Shown here piece after piece: positions 11,470 to 23,561 of a stretch of 64,000 nt of DNA; position 1 is the first letter of the stretch; each line of letters starts with the position of its first letter. The notes below the pieces were generated by a model that was not told the origin of the DNA, ran no database searches, and worked only from the letters and a program-made list of their open reading frames with translations. The position numbers and the translations under genes are program-made. Source of the DNA: Crossaster papposus. Taxonomy: Eukaryota > Echinodermata > Asteroidea > Velatida > Solasteridae. The stretch lies in NCBI GenBank assembly GCA_037893245.1, contig JBAIAA010000317.1, positions 372,001 to 436,000 of the forward strand. Direction: 5' to 3'.

Positions 11470-12915
11470 TAGCCTTGGTCGAGGTGTTAATCGTTACCCG
11501 TCCGTACGTACAGCCCAGCGGTAATCGGAGCTCAAACAACGACCTCACGCGGCCACTATTATATGCAAAGTAACTGAAGATACTTGAACGCCTTATGGAT
11601 CATTGGTTAAGTTGAGGTTTTGGGGGCGGTGATCATTATGCTAATAGATTAAGATGACCTTTATAGTCGTTTTTCTATTGGTCGATCGTTGCGTAGAAAC
11701 TGCATAATTTGAGCTAGTGGTGAAAGGTCATAGCTAGCTCGCAAGTGTTTACGAACACCGCCATCGTTTACATTATTTTATCGAAGAAAGTTGAGTGATT
11801 TTTACGAAGGCTTGTAGGAATTACACATGAAGATTTGAACTGTCTTGCTTGATTGGTGAGGGTCGCAATTATTTTCGCTCGTTTTGCTGGGTATTTTCTT
11901 GAATGTTGACAATGTTATGGTCAAAACTAATTGTGTTTAGCTGCTTAGTTTTGAGTTTTCAACCGCGGTGACTGGAGAAGGCCGCGACGCTATTGAAACG
12001 TGTCGAACTCGGTCCTACATATCGCACGCATCTAATCCAGCTGATTCAAAAACCGTGGCTCGGTAAAACGCGGAACACTGATAATTAAATGCCTTGCCGG
12101 CTGAATTTTGCCAAGAAAATTATCTGAGGAGTTATTGAGATATAAGACACTTGTCCCTGTTTAAATTACGATATTGCGATCACTTTGAAGGTTGGTTCTG
12201 CAGCCGTAAACATGCCCCATCCCCACAGCGTTGGACCATGCTTGGACCATATAATGTGGTGATAACGCACAGACCAGCATGCCTGGGTTAATGCCGATTA
12301 TGCGGCGATAAGAAACTGACCGAACACGCTGAAAACTGACGCTCAATACCTGGCTCCGAGCAAAATGGGGCTTAGGCTGCCTGAAAAATGACGGATTTCC
12401 CATAACCTGTCGGCAAATTCACAAAAACACCTTGACCACGAAGAAAGGATTCTCATGGCCTTTCGCAGCTCGGGTCTAAAATCTTCGAGGGATAATATTT
12501 TCGCTGCAAAATTCAAACAACACGACAGATCTCCGGACGACAGACGACGCTGAATATCTGCCATTTTGTCTTGTCATGCTGCATCAAATTTGATGACGTC
12601 GGGATTCAACCGCGTTGTGATTGGACACTTCACATCTTAGCCCCACCTATAATTATCTGTATTCGCATACGAGGTCATGCGCTGGAAATGTGGCGCAAAA
12701 AATAGGAAAAACATAAGATTTCAAAAACACGATGATCCAAGGCGAAAAAGTAGCCTCATTTGATTTGCATAAATAGTGGCCGTATGAGGTCGCTGTTCGC
12801 GCTGTATTTTTGCACGGGGCGCAAGCTAGCAGCATTATGCGGGGCGCGCGCACAGTGTATTTCTGGACGTATAACGACGGACGGATAACGACGAACTTGC
12901 CTTGACCAAGGCTAG
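11470..12915. mobile_element. TIR transposon (1.45 kb), 8-bp duplication GTAGGAAC
   Basis: GTAGGAAC stands at 11462-11469 and again at 12916-12923. Between them the ends read (C)TAGCCTTGGTC and its complement. The inverted similarity extends about 130 bp inwards through GTCCGT-rich and GCGACCTCA..GGCCACTAT blocks. The 8-bp duplication fits hAT- or P-like chemistry; the terminal bases do not decide. The target was the 3' UTR of the Penelope-like element. The interior holds one candidate exon (minus strand, 12343-12564) and no recognised transposase. Confidence 0.85.
12343..12564 (-). CDS. Hypothetical ORF / candidate first exon inside TIR transposon
   Basis: A 73-codon frame starts at ATG 12564 (MADIQRRLSSGDLSCCLNFA...). 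The first ~57 residues have a balanced, protein-like composition with two LxxxLR-like helices. A possible donor (GACAG|GTTATG) lies near 12405-12412, after which composition changes, so the true exon may end there. Upstream on the same strand are an ATTGG (reverse CCAAT) box near 12620 and a TGACGTC motif near 12595, which could be a promoter. It may be the first exon of a lost transposase or a captured host exon. I do not recognise the family. Confidence 0.35.
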   Translation of the reverse strand: MADIQRRLSSGDLSCCLNFAAKILSLEDFRPELRKAMRILSSWSRCFCEFADRLWEIRHFSGSLSPILLGARY

Positions 12916-13121
12916 GTAGGAACAAAAACAGAAGGGGTAAAGCCACAAGGAAGGGGGTCCAGGGTGGAAATCAAAGGGAAGAACTAACTTACTCCTAAGA
13001 AGTATGAATAGGAGTAATGTGGAGGGGGGGGGGGGGGGGGGTTGAGGAAAACCAGAGGAGTGAGAACAAACAAAAACAAAATTCTGACAAATGAAAAAAA
13101 CAGAAGTTAATCATTTCCTAG

Positions 13122-13320
13122 TTAGATGTTAAACCCATGTGGTTGAATAGTCTGAAGACGATTCATCCAAACTTTCTCCCGGCTGAGGCGGACTGAGTCT
13201 TTCCGATGGCCAAGTGAATATATGCCCTGAAGAATCATATCAGAAATGCAATGGTTAGGCTGGTTAAAGTGATGTCCTACAGGGGTATCCAGTTTCTCGG
13301 TGTTGACTGTCGATCGATGA
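13122..13320 (-). pseudogene. GIY-YIG endonuclease C-terminus of a Penelope-like element
   Basis: About 65 codons remain open to TAA at 13122-13124. Visible motifs are HRSTVNTEKLDTPVGHHFN, an SDMILQGIY stretch, and a closing SREKVWMNRLQTIQPHGFNI. This order (Arg/His-rich segment, H-x-N loop, then R-E-x-x-W-x-x-x-L near the end) matches the C-terminal half of the GIY-YIG nuclease that follows the reverse transcriptase in Penelope-like elements, where it nicks target DNA. The N-terminal GIY and YIG motifs and the whole RT are missing, so it is a fragment. No frame break is seen in what remains. Confidence 0.72.
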
Positions 13321-13324
13321 CCGT

Positions 13325-13462
13325 AGAAATATAAAATATCTAGAGCAATAATTTTGCTGGATGCCTACAAACAAATTAATTTTTACTTTTAAATAAGTAA
13401 GACATTTCTTAATAATTTGGTAGTACAATTTTTCGATATCTGCAAATGTTGTATCCTACAGT
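13325..13462 (+). mobile_element. MITE-A, 3' part
   Basis: Contains the family segment TTTTGCTGGATGCCTACAA, the AAGTAAGACATTTCTTAATA block and the terminal TCTGCAAATGTTGTATCCTA. The 5' half is absent and the 3' TTAA has decayed. Confidence 0.8.
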
Positions 13463-13699
13463 CTCGAATTGTGTACACGTGATAAGGGAAAATGCAAATG
13501 TATTTTCCTTAAAAACGCTTGTATTCCACTACAAAAACATGTTTTACTGCAAGTATTTTACTTTGTTACTTCAAACTGATTTTAGGCTCTGAATATGTTA
13601 ACTTTCGTAATGCTAGTGCTTTCAAGTATTCCTACTTTTTTTACTATTCCTACTTGTTTCTTGAAATCCTACAATTTCCTACTTTTTCCGTCCCCCAAC

Positions 13700-13884
13700 T
13701 CTGAAAGTCAGGTATTTCCAGCGATTGCCGGCCGGCAATACTATTTTCAACGACTGTCGGCGGAAAATCGTTGGAAATTGATTCAAAATTCTGCTTTTAT
13801 TGAAAACCACGGCAGGTGCGGTGATTTCACAGGATGCTTGAAACTAGTTTTGTTTTTAAAATGGTGTATACTACCTTTAAGGCA
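13700..13884 (+). mobile_element. MITE-B, 3' part
   Basis: Carries the CGATTGCCGGCCGGCAATAC hairpin, a GTGATTTCACAGGATGCTTG block also seen near 38235 and (in variant form) 62490, and the end AATGGTGTATACTACCTTTA followed by AGG. The terminus is the same as in the full copy at 50627-50999. Confidence 0.75.
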
Positions 13885-15130
13885 TCTAGTCAGTTTTCTA
13901 TTCGTTTATAATATTTGTTATTCTAGCACACACTAAGATTTAAAATTTGTTGAATTTGAATGTATATGTTATACAAAAACAATACTGTGATCAATTTATT
14001 TGTAGTATTTTAATATGTTTCTGTATGCGCATAATGAAATTAGGTCACTCGTACATGTAACAATACAGTAAAAAAGTACCGGTATGTAGATCACATCTAA
14101 ATATGCACAGTGATTATGATTAGGGAGCGAGACACAGGTGAATTTGCCCAGCATATTCAAGCCAATCACAGTACTCCTTTGTCCAAAAGCTTTTCTTTTC
14201 CTAAATTGTATTGGTCGCCTAGCGCCTATATACACCGGAAAGGCTGTTCCAACAACTCCTCACTGACCCCCACCTTTTCTCTGCTCTATACACAACACAG
14301 CACTTCTGCTTGTTTGAAACAAAACAGAAAAAATAATCTGTGACTTTGTGATGTTTGTAAATCTAACTTAATAGACTTATTGGAATGAACTAAAACACCC
14401 CCCTGTTGTAACCAGAGATTCAGAACCAAAAAAAAGACTTAGTTGTTGTGTGTCCTGGTTATAAACCTGCACCGAATCGTCCCAGTCTTTATTAAAGTCA
14501 CGGACAGTCTGAGTTGGCATTCAATGTGGGAAAAGATCCAGGCAGTCTGATTGAGCTTGCCTATGAACGGTGTGCTTTTGAGTTTATTGTGACTGTAATC
14601 GGATATTTAGGGGGGAGGGGTTTGAATCTTGGACTCACTCGTATAAAAAAAGTACAGTAAGAAAGGGCCAGGCTTGAAACCATCTGTATGGGATTGGAAG
14701 ATTGTTCAAATCTTTATGGTGAATGATCTCAAATATGTACACTGCACACATCAAAATGTAAAGTGCAACTGGATTGGAAACAGTTGGGTTCGAATGTGTG
14801 TTGAGATTTAATCAGCTTTATCTAATGAATCTAGTTTCATGATTAATTTTTGTTTTTGTTTTAGTGTTTTTGTTTTTCCAAATCAGACGTGTGGTGAGGT
14901 GCCACTGTGTCGCGTGTCTCAATAGCCGCATGTACTGATGACGTTGCGTGCTGTTTGTCATTACGGGAAAGGAGTGACTGCCACTTAAGGTATAGAAGTT
15001 GTACGTACACTCCTTTTTTTTCGAGAACATAATCTCTGTTTTGTCTGAAGGAGAGTCTAAAAACCAGACTACAAGAACAGCATTTGTTTTCTTGCTTTCT
15101 CCAGCACCTATGAACAACAACAAAATAAGT
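13885..15130. other. Unassigned AT-rich DNA
   Basis: No gene recognised. A CACTAGG-free, low-complexity AT-rich stretch runs from 13885 to about 14100. A B-like fragment with ACTACAAGAACAGCATTTGT lies at about 15065-15115, matching MITE-B copies at 48565 and 50870. Confidence 0.45.
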
Positions 15131-15135
15131 AGGTC

Positions 15136-15548
15136 CAGCCAGTCCGCAGTGCACGCGAAAGTGCTTCCTTTTCTTTGCAACGTATTCATACATTCCCGTG
15201 CGTGACCTCGCCTTGCATATTTAATGAGCTGGAATAGCCTGTGGAATGTGGGAAAATACTCGGCTTTTTTGGCATGTATGATCACTTTGTTGATATAAAA
15301 TCACAGATGAAGGGTATATCTTTCAAACTGTTGAAGTTTGAATAAAACTTTGTATCGATTAAAATGAGAAATTTTGAGACGAATTTTGGTTCAAAAAAGA
15401 AAATAATCGCGATAGAAAATACGTCAAAATCTCTCTTTTTTGTGTGTGCCCACAGCCCAAATTTTCACTAGACAAACAGGTTACTTCTAATTCTACATGA
15501 AAATGTACCTTTATACTCACAATGTTGTCTAGCTGGGTCAGGGCGCAA
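15136..15548 (+). mobile_element. MITE-C copy 1
   Basis: Begins CAGCCAGTCCGCAGTGCACG, passes a GACCTCG..TTTAATGAGCTGGAAT segment and ends TAGCTGGGTCAGGGCGCA. The two ends are imperfect inverted repeats (AGYCAGTCnnGCnGYGCA type). A related inverted copy lies at 15893-16213. Confidence 0.7.
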
Positions 15549-15892
15549 GGTTTTCGCCACAAACTACCGGCAGACTGAAACGGTATACAACCGCCATCTT
15601 TGCACATGGATTTCTAGGCTTGTGATTGGTGGATGGCGAGTATTGCACATACCCGGATGTACTTGGGGCATACATATGTACATGTGTAAACGTACACATA
15701 CATGTACATATGCATAGCGCATGCGCAAATGTGGAAACCCCCTTTAAAATCCGCCGAAAAAGCAAAATCTCGCTCCGAATAAGTGGCTCAAGAAAACAAA
15801 ACTCGATGTCGCCACAAGCTAAACTTTGTACCATACGAAAGATCATCGCTTTTTCTGTCGATTTGCAGTGGTCTTTTTCTCTAATATGTTTT

Positions 15893-16213
15893 AGCTGGGT
15901 CAGGGCGCAGCAAATAAAATCACAACTCAAACCGTCTACAAAATCATATCTCGACTTACAAGTTAAAAAAAAAAGCAAAAAACCTTCTAAAACTTGACAA
16001 ATTGTATACCATTCGACTCGGAAAAACGTGCACCGTCTACTTACCACGCCATCTTGGAAGCCCACTGCTTCTTTTAGAATGTGTAGTTCGTTTCATGATA
16101 TCGGTCGAACTTCCGCAAAAACGCGTGCAAATCTCGCGGCCGATTCGTGACGTAGGCCGTGCAAAGAAACTTCGGGATTTGACCTCATTATCGCGTGCAC
16201 TGCGGACTGGCTG
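15893..16213 (-). mobile_element. MITE-C copy 2, inverted
   Basis: Same ends as copy 1 in the opposite order: AGCTGGGTCAGGGCGCAGC at 15893 and the complement of CAGCCAGTCCGCAGTGCACG at the right. It includes CCACGCCATCTTGGAAG, found as CCAAGATGGCGTGG in copy 3 (20060-20366). A MITE-A copy has landed immediately downstream. Confidence 0.7.
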
Positions 16214-16249
16214 GGTCAGCGTAACAATCATTTGCTTTCAAATATTATT

Positions 16250-16597
16250 TTAAAGGTAGGATACACCATTGGTAAATCTTAAATTATCTTCAATGGGTAG
16301 ATGTGGGGGTTGTTGTTTGTTTAACTGACCTGTCCGAAGTTTTACAATCATGGATGGCAAGAAAAGCACGAAAAACAGAGTTATTCTCATGTTTTTTGTG
16401 TTCTTTCGCGATTGCCGTCCGGTGATCGCGAATTTGTCTTCATACTATTCTATTTTTCATTATAATAACAGGATATTTAGCGCAATCATTTTGCTGGATG
16501 CCTAGAATCGTTATTTACTTTCAAATGAGTAAGATATTTCTTAATAATTCGGTAGTAAATATTTTCGATATCTGCAAATGGTGTATCCTACCGTTAA
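16250..16597 (+). mobile_element. MITE-A, full-length, TTAA on both sides
   Basis: TTAA stands at 16250-16253 and 16594-16597. The body runs from AGGTAGGATACACCATTGG to TGCAAATGGTGTATCCTACC. Family landmarks in order are: a TTGTTTAACTGACCTGTCCG block, the ATGGATGGCAAGAAAAGCAC segment, a CGCGATTGCCGTCCGGTGAT hairpin, GCTGGATGCCTAGAATC, and AGTAAGATATTTCTTAATAA. It encodes nothing by itself. Confidence 0.93.
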
Positions 16598-17368
16598 CTC
16601 GTACATATTTTATAGTCGAGAGCCAAAATCAAACTGGTCCATTCACCATCACGTGCCTGCCACCGTTGTTATTGTTTGACAAGCACAAACGACATTTTAA
16701 AGACAGGTGTTTGACAACTAACCCGTACAAGTTTTATCTCTGTGAATGCTGTATCTTCCGAAAAAAACCAATATTTCTAAGATCTCGATTTCAAGATTTG
16801 AGTTGCGTTCAGCTGATTGTAGCTACGCGCATACGTCACGCACTGAACTGATCAATAACAACGTCCATGTGCTTCTGTGCAACTTTCAAATGCTTCTGCG
16901 CACACCATTTATGGTCTGAAAACCAACTATATACTAACATACATTTACAATAATGCGTCTCTGAGACACATCAGAAGAAATGATCTTCTTCTGTATTCCT
17001 TCTTTGAAATGACCCAAAGGAATAATTTTATTGGGAGTTTTAGTAACGTTAAAATCGAGTTAACTTTCCAACAGTTATTTGGTCGGTTACTTTTTGGAAA
17101 GCTGCAAAAGTTATACATACTCCGGCTTTAAACGTATTATGCTGATAAACATGTATCCATTACACACATTCCAGGTAACATTTCTTCATTTTCACCAATT
17201 GTGGTTATGCAAGTTCTTCTAGGGTTTGAGAGAGCCAAATAGACACATACAAAGAGAAGAAAACTAGCTGTTCGTACGATACTTTCCTTCATGTATCTAT
17301 TCCAAAATCAATAAAAGAGCAAACGCGCAATGCAAACATAGTATTCGTATGGCAGCTGTAGTGGGTTA

Positions 17369-17610
17369 TTAACCAGTTCGCGCCGGATGACGTATATAAA
17401 CGCAAACATTTTCCCAAATTCAAAACGGATGACGCATAAACACGCCAAGTTCAAGTTCGGAAATGTATGTCAGCAGCGCGCAAGGCCGGAAATGCGTGGG
17501 TGTGCTTCCCGGCACTATCAGCCTGAACCCGCTTCGGATCAAGTTTCGTTAAAAATAATCCCGCCCGTCGGCTCGGCGATGTTAAAATAATCCCGGCGCG
17601 AACTGGTTAA
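17369..17610. mobile_element. piggyBac-like MITE, perfect 14-bp TIR, TTAA duplication
   Basis: TTAA at 17369-17372 and 17607-17610 flanks a 234-bp body whose ends are CCAGTTCGCGCCGG and its exact complement. TTAA duplication with a CC-starting TIR is the piggyBac pattern, and Kolobok elements also use TTAA. The interior has no gene. Its ends differ from MITE-A/B and from the autonomous piggyBac at 54894-58518, so it is a third TTAA family. Confidence 0.9.
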
Positions 17611-17680
17611 ATGAAGCTGGGTGTTAGGGAGATATCAGACACTATGAGAGTTATTGAACAATGGAAATGTAGTTTCACCC

Positions 17681-18062
17681 TTAAAGGTAGGATACACCAT
17701 TTGCAGATATCGACAGTTAACTACTAAATTATTACAAACTATTTTACCTATTTTACTTATTTGAAAGTAAGTAATGATTGATCCAGCAAAATTATTGCGC
17801 TAGATATCCTGTAATTGTTCTGTAAAATTGAATTTTATTCAAAACAATCTCGATTGCCCGACTGCAAGATCGAAAAAACAACAACAACAACAACACTGAC
17901 GCCGGTTGAAAACGAACGCCGTTTTTCTTGCTTTTCTCAGCATCCATGATTGTCAAACGTCGGACAGGTCAGTTGAACGATATTTACTATAAAAATACAA
18001 CCCCACCAATTTACCTATTCATGATAATTCAAGCATATACCAATAGTGTATCCTACCTTTAA
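17681..18062 (-). mobile_element. MITE-A, full-length
   Basis: TTAA at 17681-17684 and 18059-18062. On the minus strand it runs from AGGTAGGATACACTATTGG to AAATGGTGTATCCTACCTT. The ATGGATGCTGAGAAAAGCAA segment is intact, while the central hairpin has been disturbed by a CAA/ACA microsatellite (about 17875-17895). Confidence 0.93.
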
Positions 18063-20059
18063 AACACCGTAAAAAATGTCACGAAGATTTCAAGGTGATT
18101 ATTCAAGAACTCATAGTAAGAGAAGCATGATTTGAAAAATTAGCAATATCAACACAATTCCTCTTTGGAGCTGAAATTCAATTTGGGAATCAAATGCAGA
18201 ATTTAAACTCATACTTAAACTATATGGATTATAGAGCTACACATGGAAAAACACAAATCTCAGTTAGTTTTAAGATTAGTGTACATGTTGATGCGTTGTT
18301 TATGTTTTGTTTATTTGAGTGCTGTAGGGGTGTGCGTCGAGTAATCGACCGTTTATGTCAGGAACTGGTTTCAGGTTACGGGAATCGAGTACCCGTAACC
18401 AACTTTACACATTAACTTATCGGACCACGGAAAACAAAGATTGTTGATATCATTTGTGGGAATATTAAAACATGCAATCCAGACTCTGGGAAAACAACAG
18501 ATTTCACGTTTCTGATGCCTGAAGAAGCCCACTGTACACACCTGTATGTTGCTATATTGAACAAACTATGTTACGTAACGATCATCTAAACAACCACTTC
18601 AACAACCACTAATGGCTTGCTGTGTGCAGAGAACGTGTGATTTGTAATTAGTACCCACAGTGTGAAAGTTTAGTTATTAAATGCAAATGCTCGCTATCGA
18701 ACAACAATGCAACATACGGCAGTCACAACCAATATATTTAGATTGACAGGCCTAGTGCAGTCAGCCCTGTCATTAATTTGTAGCGGCGGGTAAGCAGCTC
18801 AAGAAATCACCATGTTCCTTCGTCACTTCGTCAACATGGAAATTATGTTTATCACACTAATGTACAACACAAATGTGTACACATCGCGTGTGTATGTAAA
18901 ATATTTGTACATTAATATACAATTGTGCTGATGTGACTGACATCGCCGACAGTATTTGATATCACCGGGACCCAAACAAAAAATATTAGAGTGTTCAGAA
19001 ACTACATTCCTTTGGATACACTTGTCGGCCAGTCTTCTTTGTGCTCACGTCAAAACTGCGCCTACTCTGAAATTGTTTAAAACCACATTACACAACTACA
19101 TGCACCACGGTGAAATGTCTATATATTGCCCAACGGGTTGAACAAACAAATGTAAACAATACCATGAAAGGGAATAAATTGATGCCCGGCTGGTTATTTG
19201 TGCAGCCTTGCCAACCAAACGCATTGATGTGTCTATGGCGATTTGTTTTTTCCCCGAGATACTGGCGAATGAGCAAGAGCTGCCAGTGTTAGGACGTGTG
19301 TGGCATATTCATTTGTTCATTTTCTAATGGTACTTATTGATCTGAAATTCGGTACCCTCTGGAGACCTGAACACAATGTGTATAATGGAGACAAAAGGAC
19401 ACCGGAGGGTAATTTTTTTTAGATGAATAGGTCACCACAGGGAATTTCACGAATTAGATTTTTGGAGTGTGCCTCAAATTACTCAAAAACTAGGTTTTGG
19501 ATGTGGGTTAGGGTTAGTGTTTGGGTTAGGGTATAATATAAGGGTATATTGGGTCGAAATTTCAACCCAGGAAATTAATTGTGGTTGAAATAGGAGCATT
19601 TTGAAAAAGGTGCCCGACTTTTTAAGCAGTTTGTACACGAGAACAAAGAGATGTCTCCACTAGGATGCAAATTTGAGAGTTGATGAATTTAAATCTCAAA
19701 ACTTTTAAATTTATGCATAATCTAACATGTGCGAGAATGTGGTGTAGAAACTGGTGACTGAAGTTATGCAGTGGAGAAAAGGGGGAACTACAACAGTTTA
19801 AAAATAAGAAAATGTAAATCACCTTCAATTTCAAGCTGTCACATTTTGTTTACAAGTACACGCAGTCGTGAACCACATAACGATCGAGGATCCCCTATTG
19901 TGTTTTTCTTTATTTTTATGTTATACCCAAACCCCATTACCTTAGCGCTTGCCCCAACGATCGAGGACCGAATTCGGACAATCAAACCGTCGATCGAGGA
20001 TCCTTTGTTCCCTTTGTTGTCTTGTGTGTTTCGACCCTCGATCGTAATACGATACAAGA
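18063..20059. other. Unassigned DNA with short motif clusters
   Basis: No gene recognised. GGTTAGGGTTAGTGTTTGGG at about 19505-19530 is telomere-like but short and isolated. CGATCGAGG recurs four times between 19880 and 20045 (twice as CGATCGAGGATCC), with TTTGTTCCCTTTGT nearby resembling the 26740 region. Confidence 0.45.
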
Positions 20060-20366
20060 CAGTCAGTCCGCAGCGCACGCGTTAATGAGGTCATATCCCG
20101 AACTTTATTTGCAGGGCCGGCGTCGCAAATCGGCCACGATATTTACGCGAGTAATTGCGAGAGTTCGACTGCTTTGTTTTCACGAGCTACACGTTGCAAA
20201 CGAAGCAGTGATTCTCCAAGATGGCGTGGTAAGTGGTAAGCGAACGATTTTCTGAACCGAATGATATAAAATATGACGAGATTCAGTATGTTTTGGGCAG
20301 AATTTTGTTCACTCGAAGTTAGGAAATTTGTTGTCGTGTGTTTAGTTTCTGCGCCCTGACTGGACT
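20060..20366 (+). mobile_element. MITE-C copy 3
   Basis: CAGTCAGTCCGCAGCGCACG at the left, CCAAGATGGCGTGGTAAGTG in the middle and GCGCCCTGACTGGACT at the right. It has the same architecture as copies 1 and 2 and carries no ORF of interest. Confidence 0.7.
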
Positions 20367-20864
20367 AACAAATATTGCCAAAAATGATCCTGTCATTGAT
20401 GTAATTAAAATAAGTTTTTACAATTTCAGGGTTTAATTTAACAATTGTATTCAAGTCATATAACATCAACAGGGTATATTAATGTAAGCAATAACATGCA
20501 AGTTTTAAATAAAACGTGCAGTTTCTTTTATAAACCAACCTCACAATACCGATATAAATTATTGTAAAATTGTTTATTTATCAATGTTATTGTTACATGT
20601 ATCAATACATTTTAAACAACGACTTAATTTGTTGCTTGTTTTTTTTGTATATTTGGCTGTATACATTGTATTACGCAGGCAATATTATTATTTTGTAATC
20701 AGTCCACTGTTAAAAAGACTAAACAAAATATTGATTAGCAGAATCCTTTTCGTTCGAGCTTACAATTAAAAAAGTACACGAAAAACAACTGCGAATTGTA
20801 ATGTGCATGAACTACACGTTATCACGAAGCCTTTTTCAATGACGTCATTTTCGACCAATGAGGG

Positions 20865-21350
20865 CGCAAGAAGACTATGGACTGTCATGGCGGGGTGTTC
20901 TGTTCGTTACTTTCTTGTGAACGTTAGGATTTTCTGCGCTCTGACTGGACTAAGTAAAAGTCAACCCCAAATCGACAGTTTTCTGATAGAATATGAAAAT
21001 TATCTTTAACATCAGTGTGAAATTGGATTGTGGCCACCGCCAGAAAATGAAAAATCTCGTCATTTTTTTAAGGTCAATTGTTTGGTTTCGGAAGTTCTTT
21101 TTACGTTATAAATTTCACCCTCTAAATGTCATATAATATCCAACATGATTTTATAATATACCTGAATGGTTCCTTATCCAAAAGAAAATATACATAATAT
21201 TGACAGTCGGTAAATAAAACGGATGTTTCGGACCAAATTCCAGGCGTCGTCGCCAGCTCATTAAGTATTCAAAAACGAGGTCACGCACAAAGTGCCATGC
21301 ATAAAGCGCACATAAAATGTACGGCTTTTTAGTGCGCTGTGGACTGACTG
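20865..21350. mobile_element. MITE-C fragments in opposite orientation
   Basis: 20865-20956 resembles the 3' part of copy 3, ending TTTCTGCGCTCTGACTGGAC. 21240-21350 is an inverted 5' part ending with the complement of CAGTCAGTCCACAGCGCACT. Whether they belong to one rearranged copy or two is unclear. Confidence 0.5.
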
Positions 21351-23560
21351 AAGAGCACGTTTTGTTCACGCATATTGAAATGTTTTTGTCTAACATTGTG
21401 TTCAATAAGTTTTAAACAAAATTTGCTTTTGCTGTAATTTTTAGGAAATAGATTTATTTGAGGGTAATTATATTATAGCAAAAAAATGTTATACTATCTG
21501 CAGGCAAGAGATTTATTGTTCAGACTTGTCTGAAATCAGACTTTGAATATCAGAGAAACACAATATTTGTATACAAAGATATACATCTTTCAGACTTTTC
21601 ATCAATTTTCATTGTTGTCTTCTTAAAGATCACAATGCCATCACAAAAAGATGCGTTCCACTTGCACCATGTTGTATAGGGACACACCAAGTCTCATCCC
21701 TGTTGTCTTGTGGGAATTTAGAGTGTTTGTCACGTAGGTGTTCCTTTCTAATAGTTCCTGCTGATTTCCCAAACCGAATCTAGTACATTTTCGACATGTA
21801 TAGAACAAAACCTTCATCGCGCCAGCTTGAACTAGAAATCTATATCTAATCAATCTAACAAAATGATCAGTGCTGTTAAAGATTCTGCAACAAGTTCGAA
21901 GGGTTAAACAAAAAAAGAAAATCTTAGAGCCGAAAGTCTGAGACGGAAGCTGGTCACGTCAGCTAACAAGAAAGTCGATTGCTCTCCGTCCGTCTCGTAA
22001 ATTATGGAACGGAATCATTATGGCTTTTAACAGATGATGGCTCGGTACTTCACTATAATCAGCCAGCCAGAATGTCAGCCGATAAATATTTGACAGTACC
22101 TCCGAAAAGCTATCAATTTAAAGCGGAAAGTATTTCACATTTGTTTTTGTAGAATGAGTGATAATGAAAACAGGGTGGTTATTTTTCAGGGGGCTGTGGT
22201 GGGAAATTATGTAAATAATTATTGTATTTATGTAAATATTTTCCAAAATATAATACTACAAAATAATTAAAAAGATTGGCCTGCATTCTAAGGCAAATTG
22301 AGTCAATTTGTCAATTTTTCATATTTTATGGGTGGTTTTTCCATTATCTATGAACACAACACTTAAAAAAATAGAAATTCTCTAACCCATTACGTTTTGA
22401 AAATTACAGCAATAGCAAATGACGTATACCACTTTTAAACCCAGTCTATGTCATCATTAAACCATAGGAGAATCTCAACTTGATTATCAATTTATTGCTA
22501 TAATACGAGTCCGAACGTTCGAGTATTTACATTAAATTAGGACATTCGATGCTTCTGAAACCAGAAACTAGAAAAAAGGGACACTCGGTAAACCGCAGAC
22601 CTACGCCCCCACAGCAAACACGCCATATTATATCCTAATGTTTATTAACTCATTTAAAGCGATCAGATATCCTAATCTTAATCCAGATCAATCTGACAAT
22701 TTATTGGAGTCATCCTTAACCCATAAGCTAAATACCCATCTAGGTTTGTTAAAACCCCTCCATACTTTTCGTAATCCTGCTAACTGACAAACTATAGAGC
22801 TTGGGTCCTTTCTCTATAGACAAACAAACATCAAAACAAACAAACAAACACCGACGGGTTTGAATACGTAATCTCTGCAATAGGAGATGGGCTGAGGTAA
22901 TGAATCTAAAGCTGGAAGTGAACTTGTTCAGCGTCAGATCGGACGGACTGTACTTTTTATTCAATCTCTTCTTTTCCACGCTTATCCACAATTGGCCTTG
23001 CACAAAAGACAGGTGTTTACCTGTAAATGGTTTATATCACGCACCCTGGCGCGCTTGACTTGCAAGAGGTGAAGACCTTGTTCGTGTTAACACACTGACA
23101 CCAGATAGATGTGTCGTCGTAATATGCCGCCGTTCTTATATCTCACTCAAATGTTTTATTCCGAATCAATTAAGTCAACAGAGTGGCAGGAGTATTTAGT
23201 TGAGTTAACGTGATATACCAGTCGCTCTATCTGATTTGGAGCGATATGCAATTTATTTCGTTTACTGAAATGTATACATGTCCATCTGTCGGGGCCATAT
23301 GTTTTCGAGACCTCTTCCAACTTGTTTTTGTTTTCCCCCAGTTAACAATGATAATACATTATTTAAAAGTTTGGAGGTCAAGTTAATTAGATCGAAGTTC
23401 ATTAAGACGTATCTTAAAACCTAATGAGCCACATTAAAACAAATCACACACAATATAGTTTCAATCTGTCAGGATCTGGTGAAGAATTGGGTTGAATTGA
23501 CACGGAATGTGTCAAAAGATGCCAACCATAGAGTTATGTTATCTGCAATCTAAGTTCCGA
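21351..23560. other. Unassigned AT-rich DNA
   Basis: No gene recognised. MITE-B-like pieces are present: TTGCTTTTGCTGTAATTTTTAG near 21425, and a 3' end with ACAGCAATAGCAAATGACGT then ATACCACTTTTAAAC near 22405-22440. ORFs such as 22749-23003 show no domain. Confidence 0.4.
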
Positions 23561-23561
23561 G

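Larger units (their letters stand above)
11213..13320 (-). mobile_element. Penelope-like element, 3' end, split by a nested transposon
   Basis: On the minus strand the segment opens inside a GIY-YIG endonuclease-type reading frame (13122-13320). It continues through a 3' UTR (12924-13121) and, after the inserted transposon (11470-12915), resumes at 11461 and runs to about 11213. Its last part contains AGTCTCTGAAGAAGATCTTG, a tail type I associate with Penelope-like 3' ends. The reverse transcriptase is absent; the 5' side abuts a MITE-A fragment. An 18-base G run lies in the UTR. Confidence 0.7.

Noticed and set aside
15538..16065. 175-codon minus-strand ORF
   Set aside because: It overlaps two MITE-C copies and a CATGTA-rich stretch; no domain and no conservation of frame between copies.
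19503..19535. Interstitial telomere repeat
   Set aside because: Only about three imperfect TTAGGG units; too short to claim.
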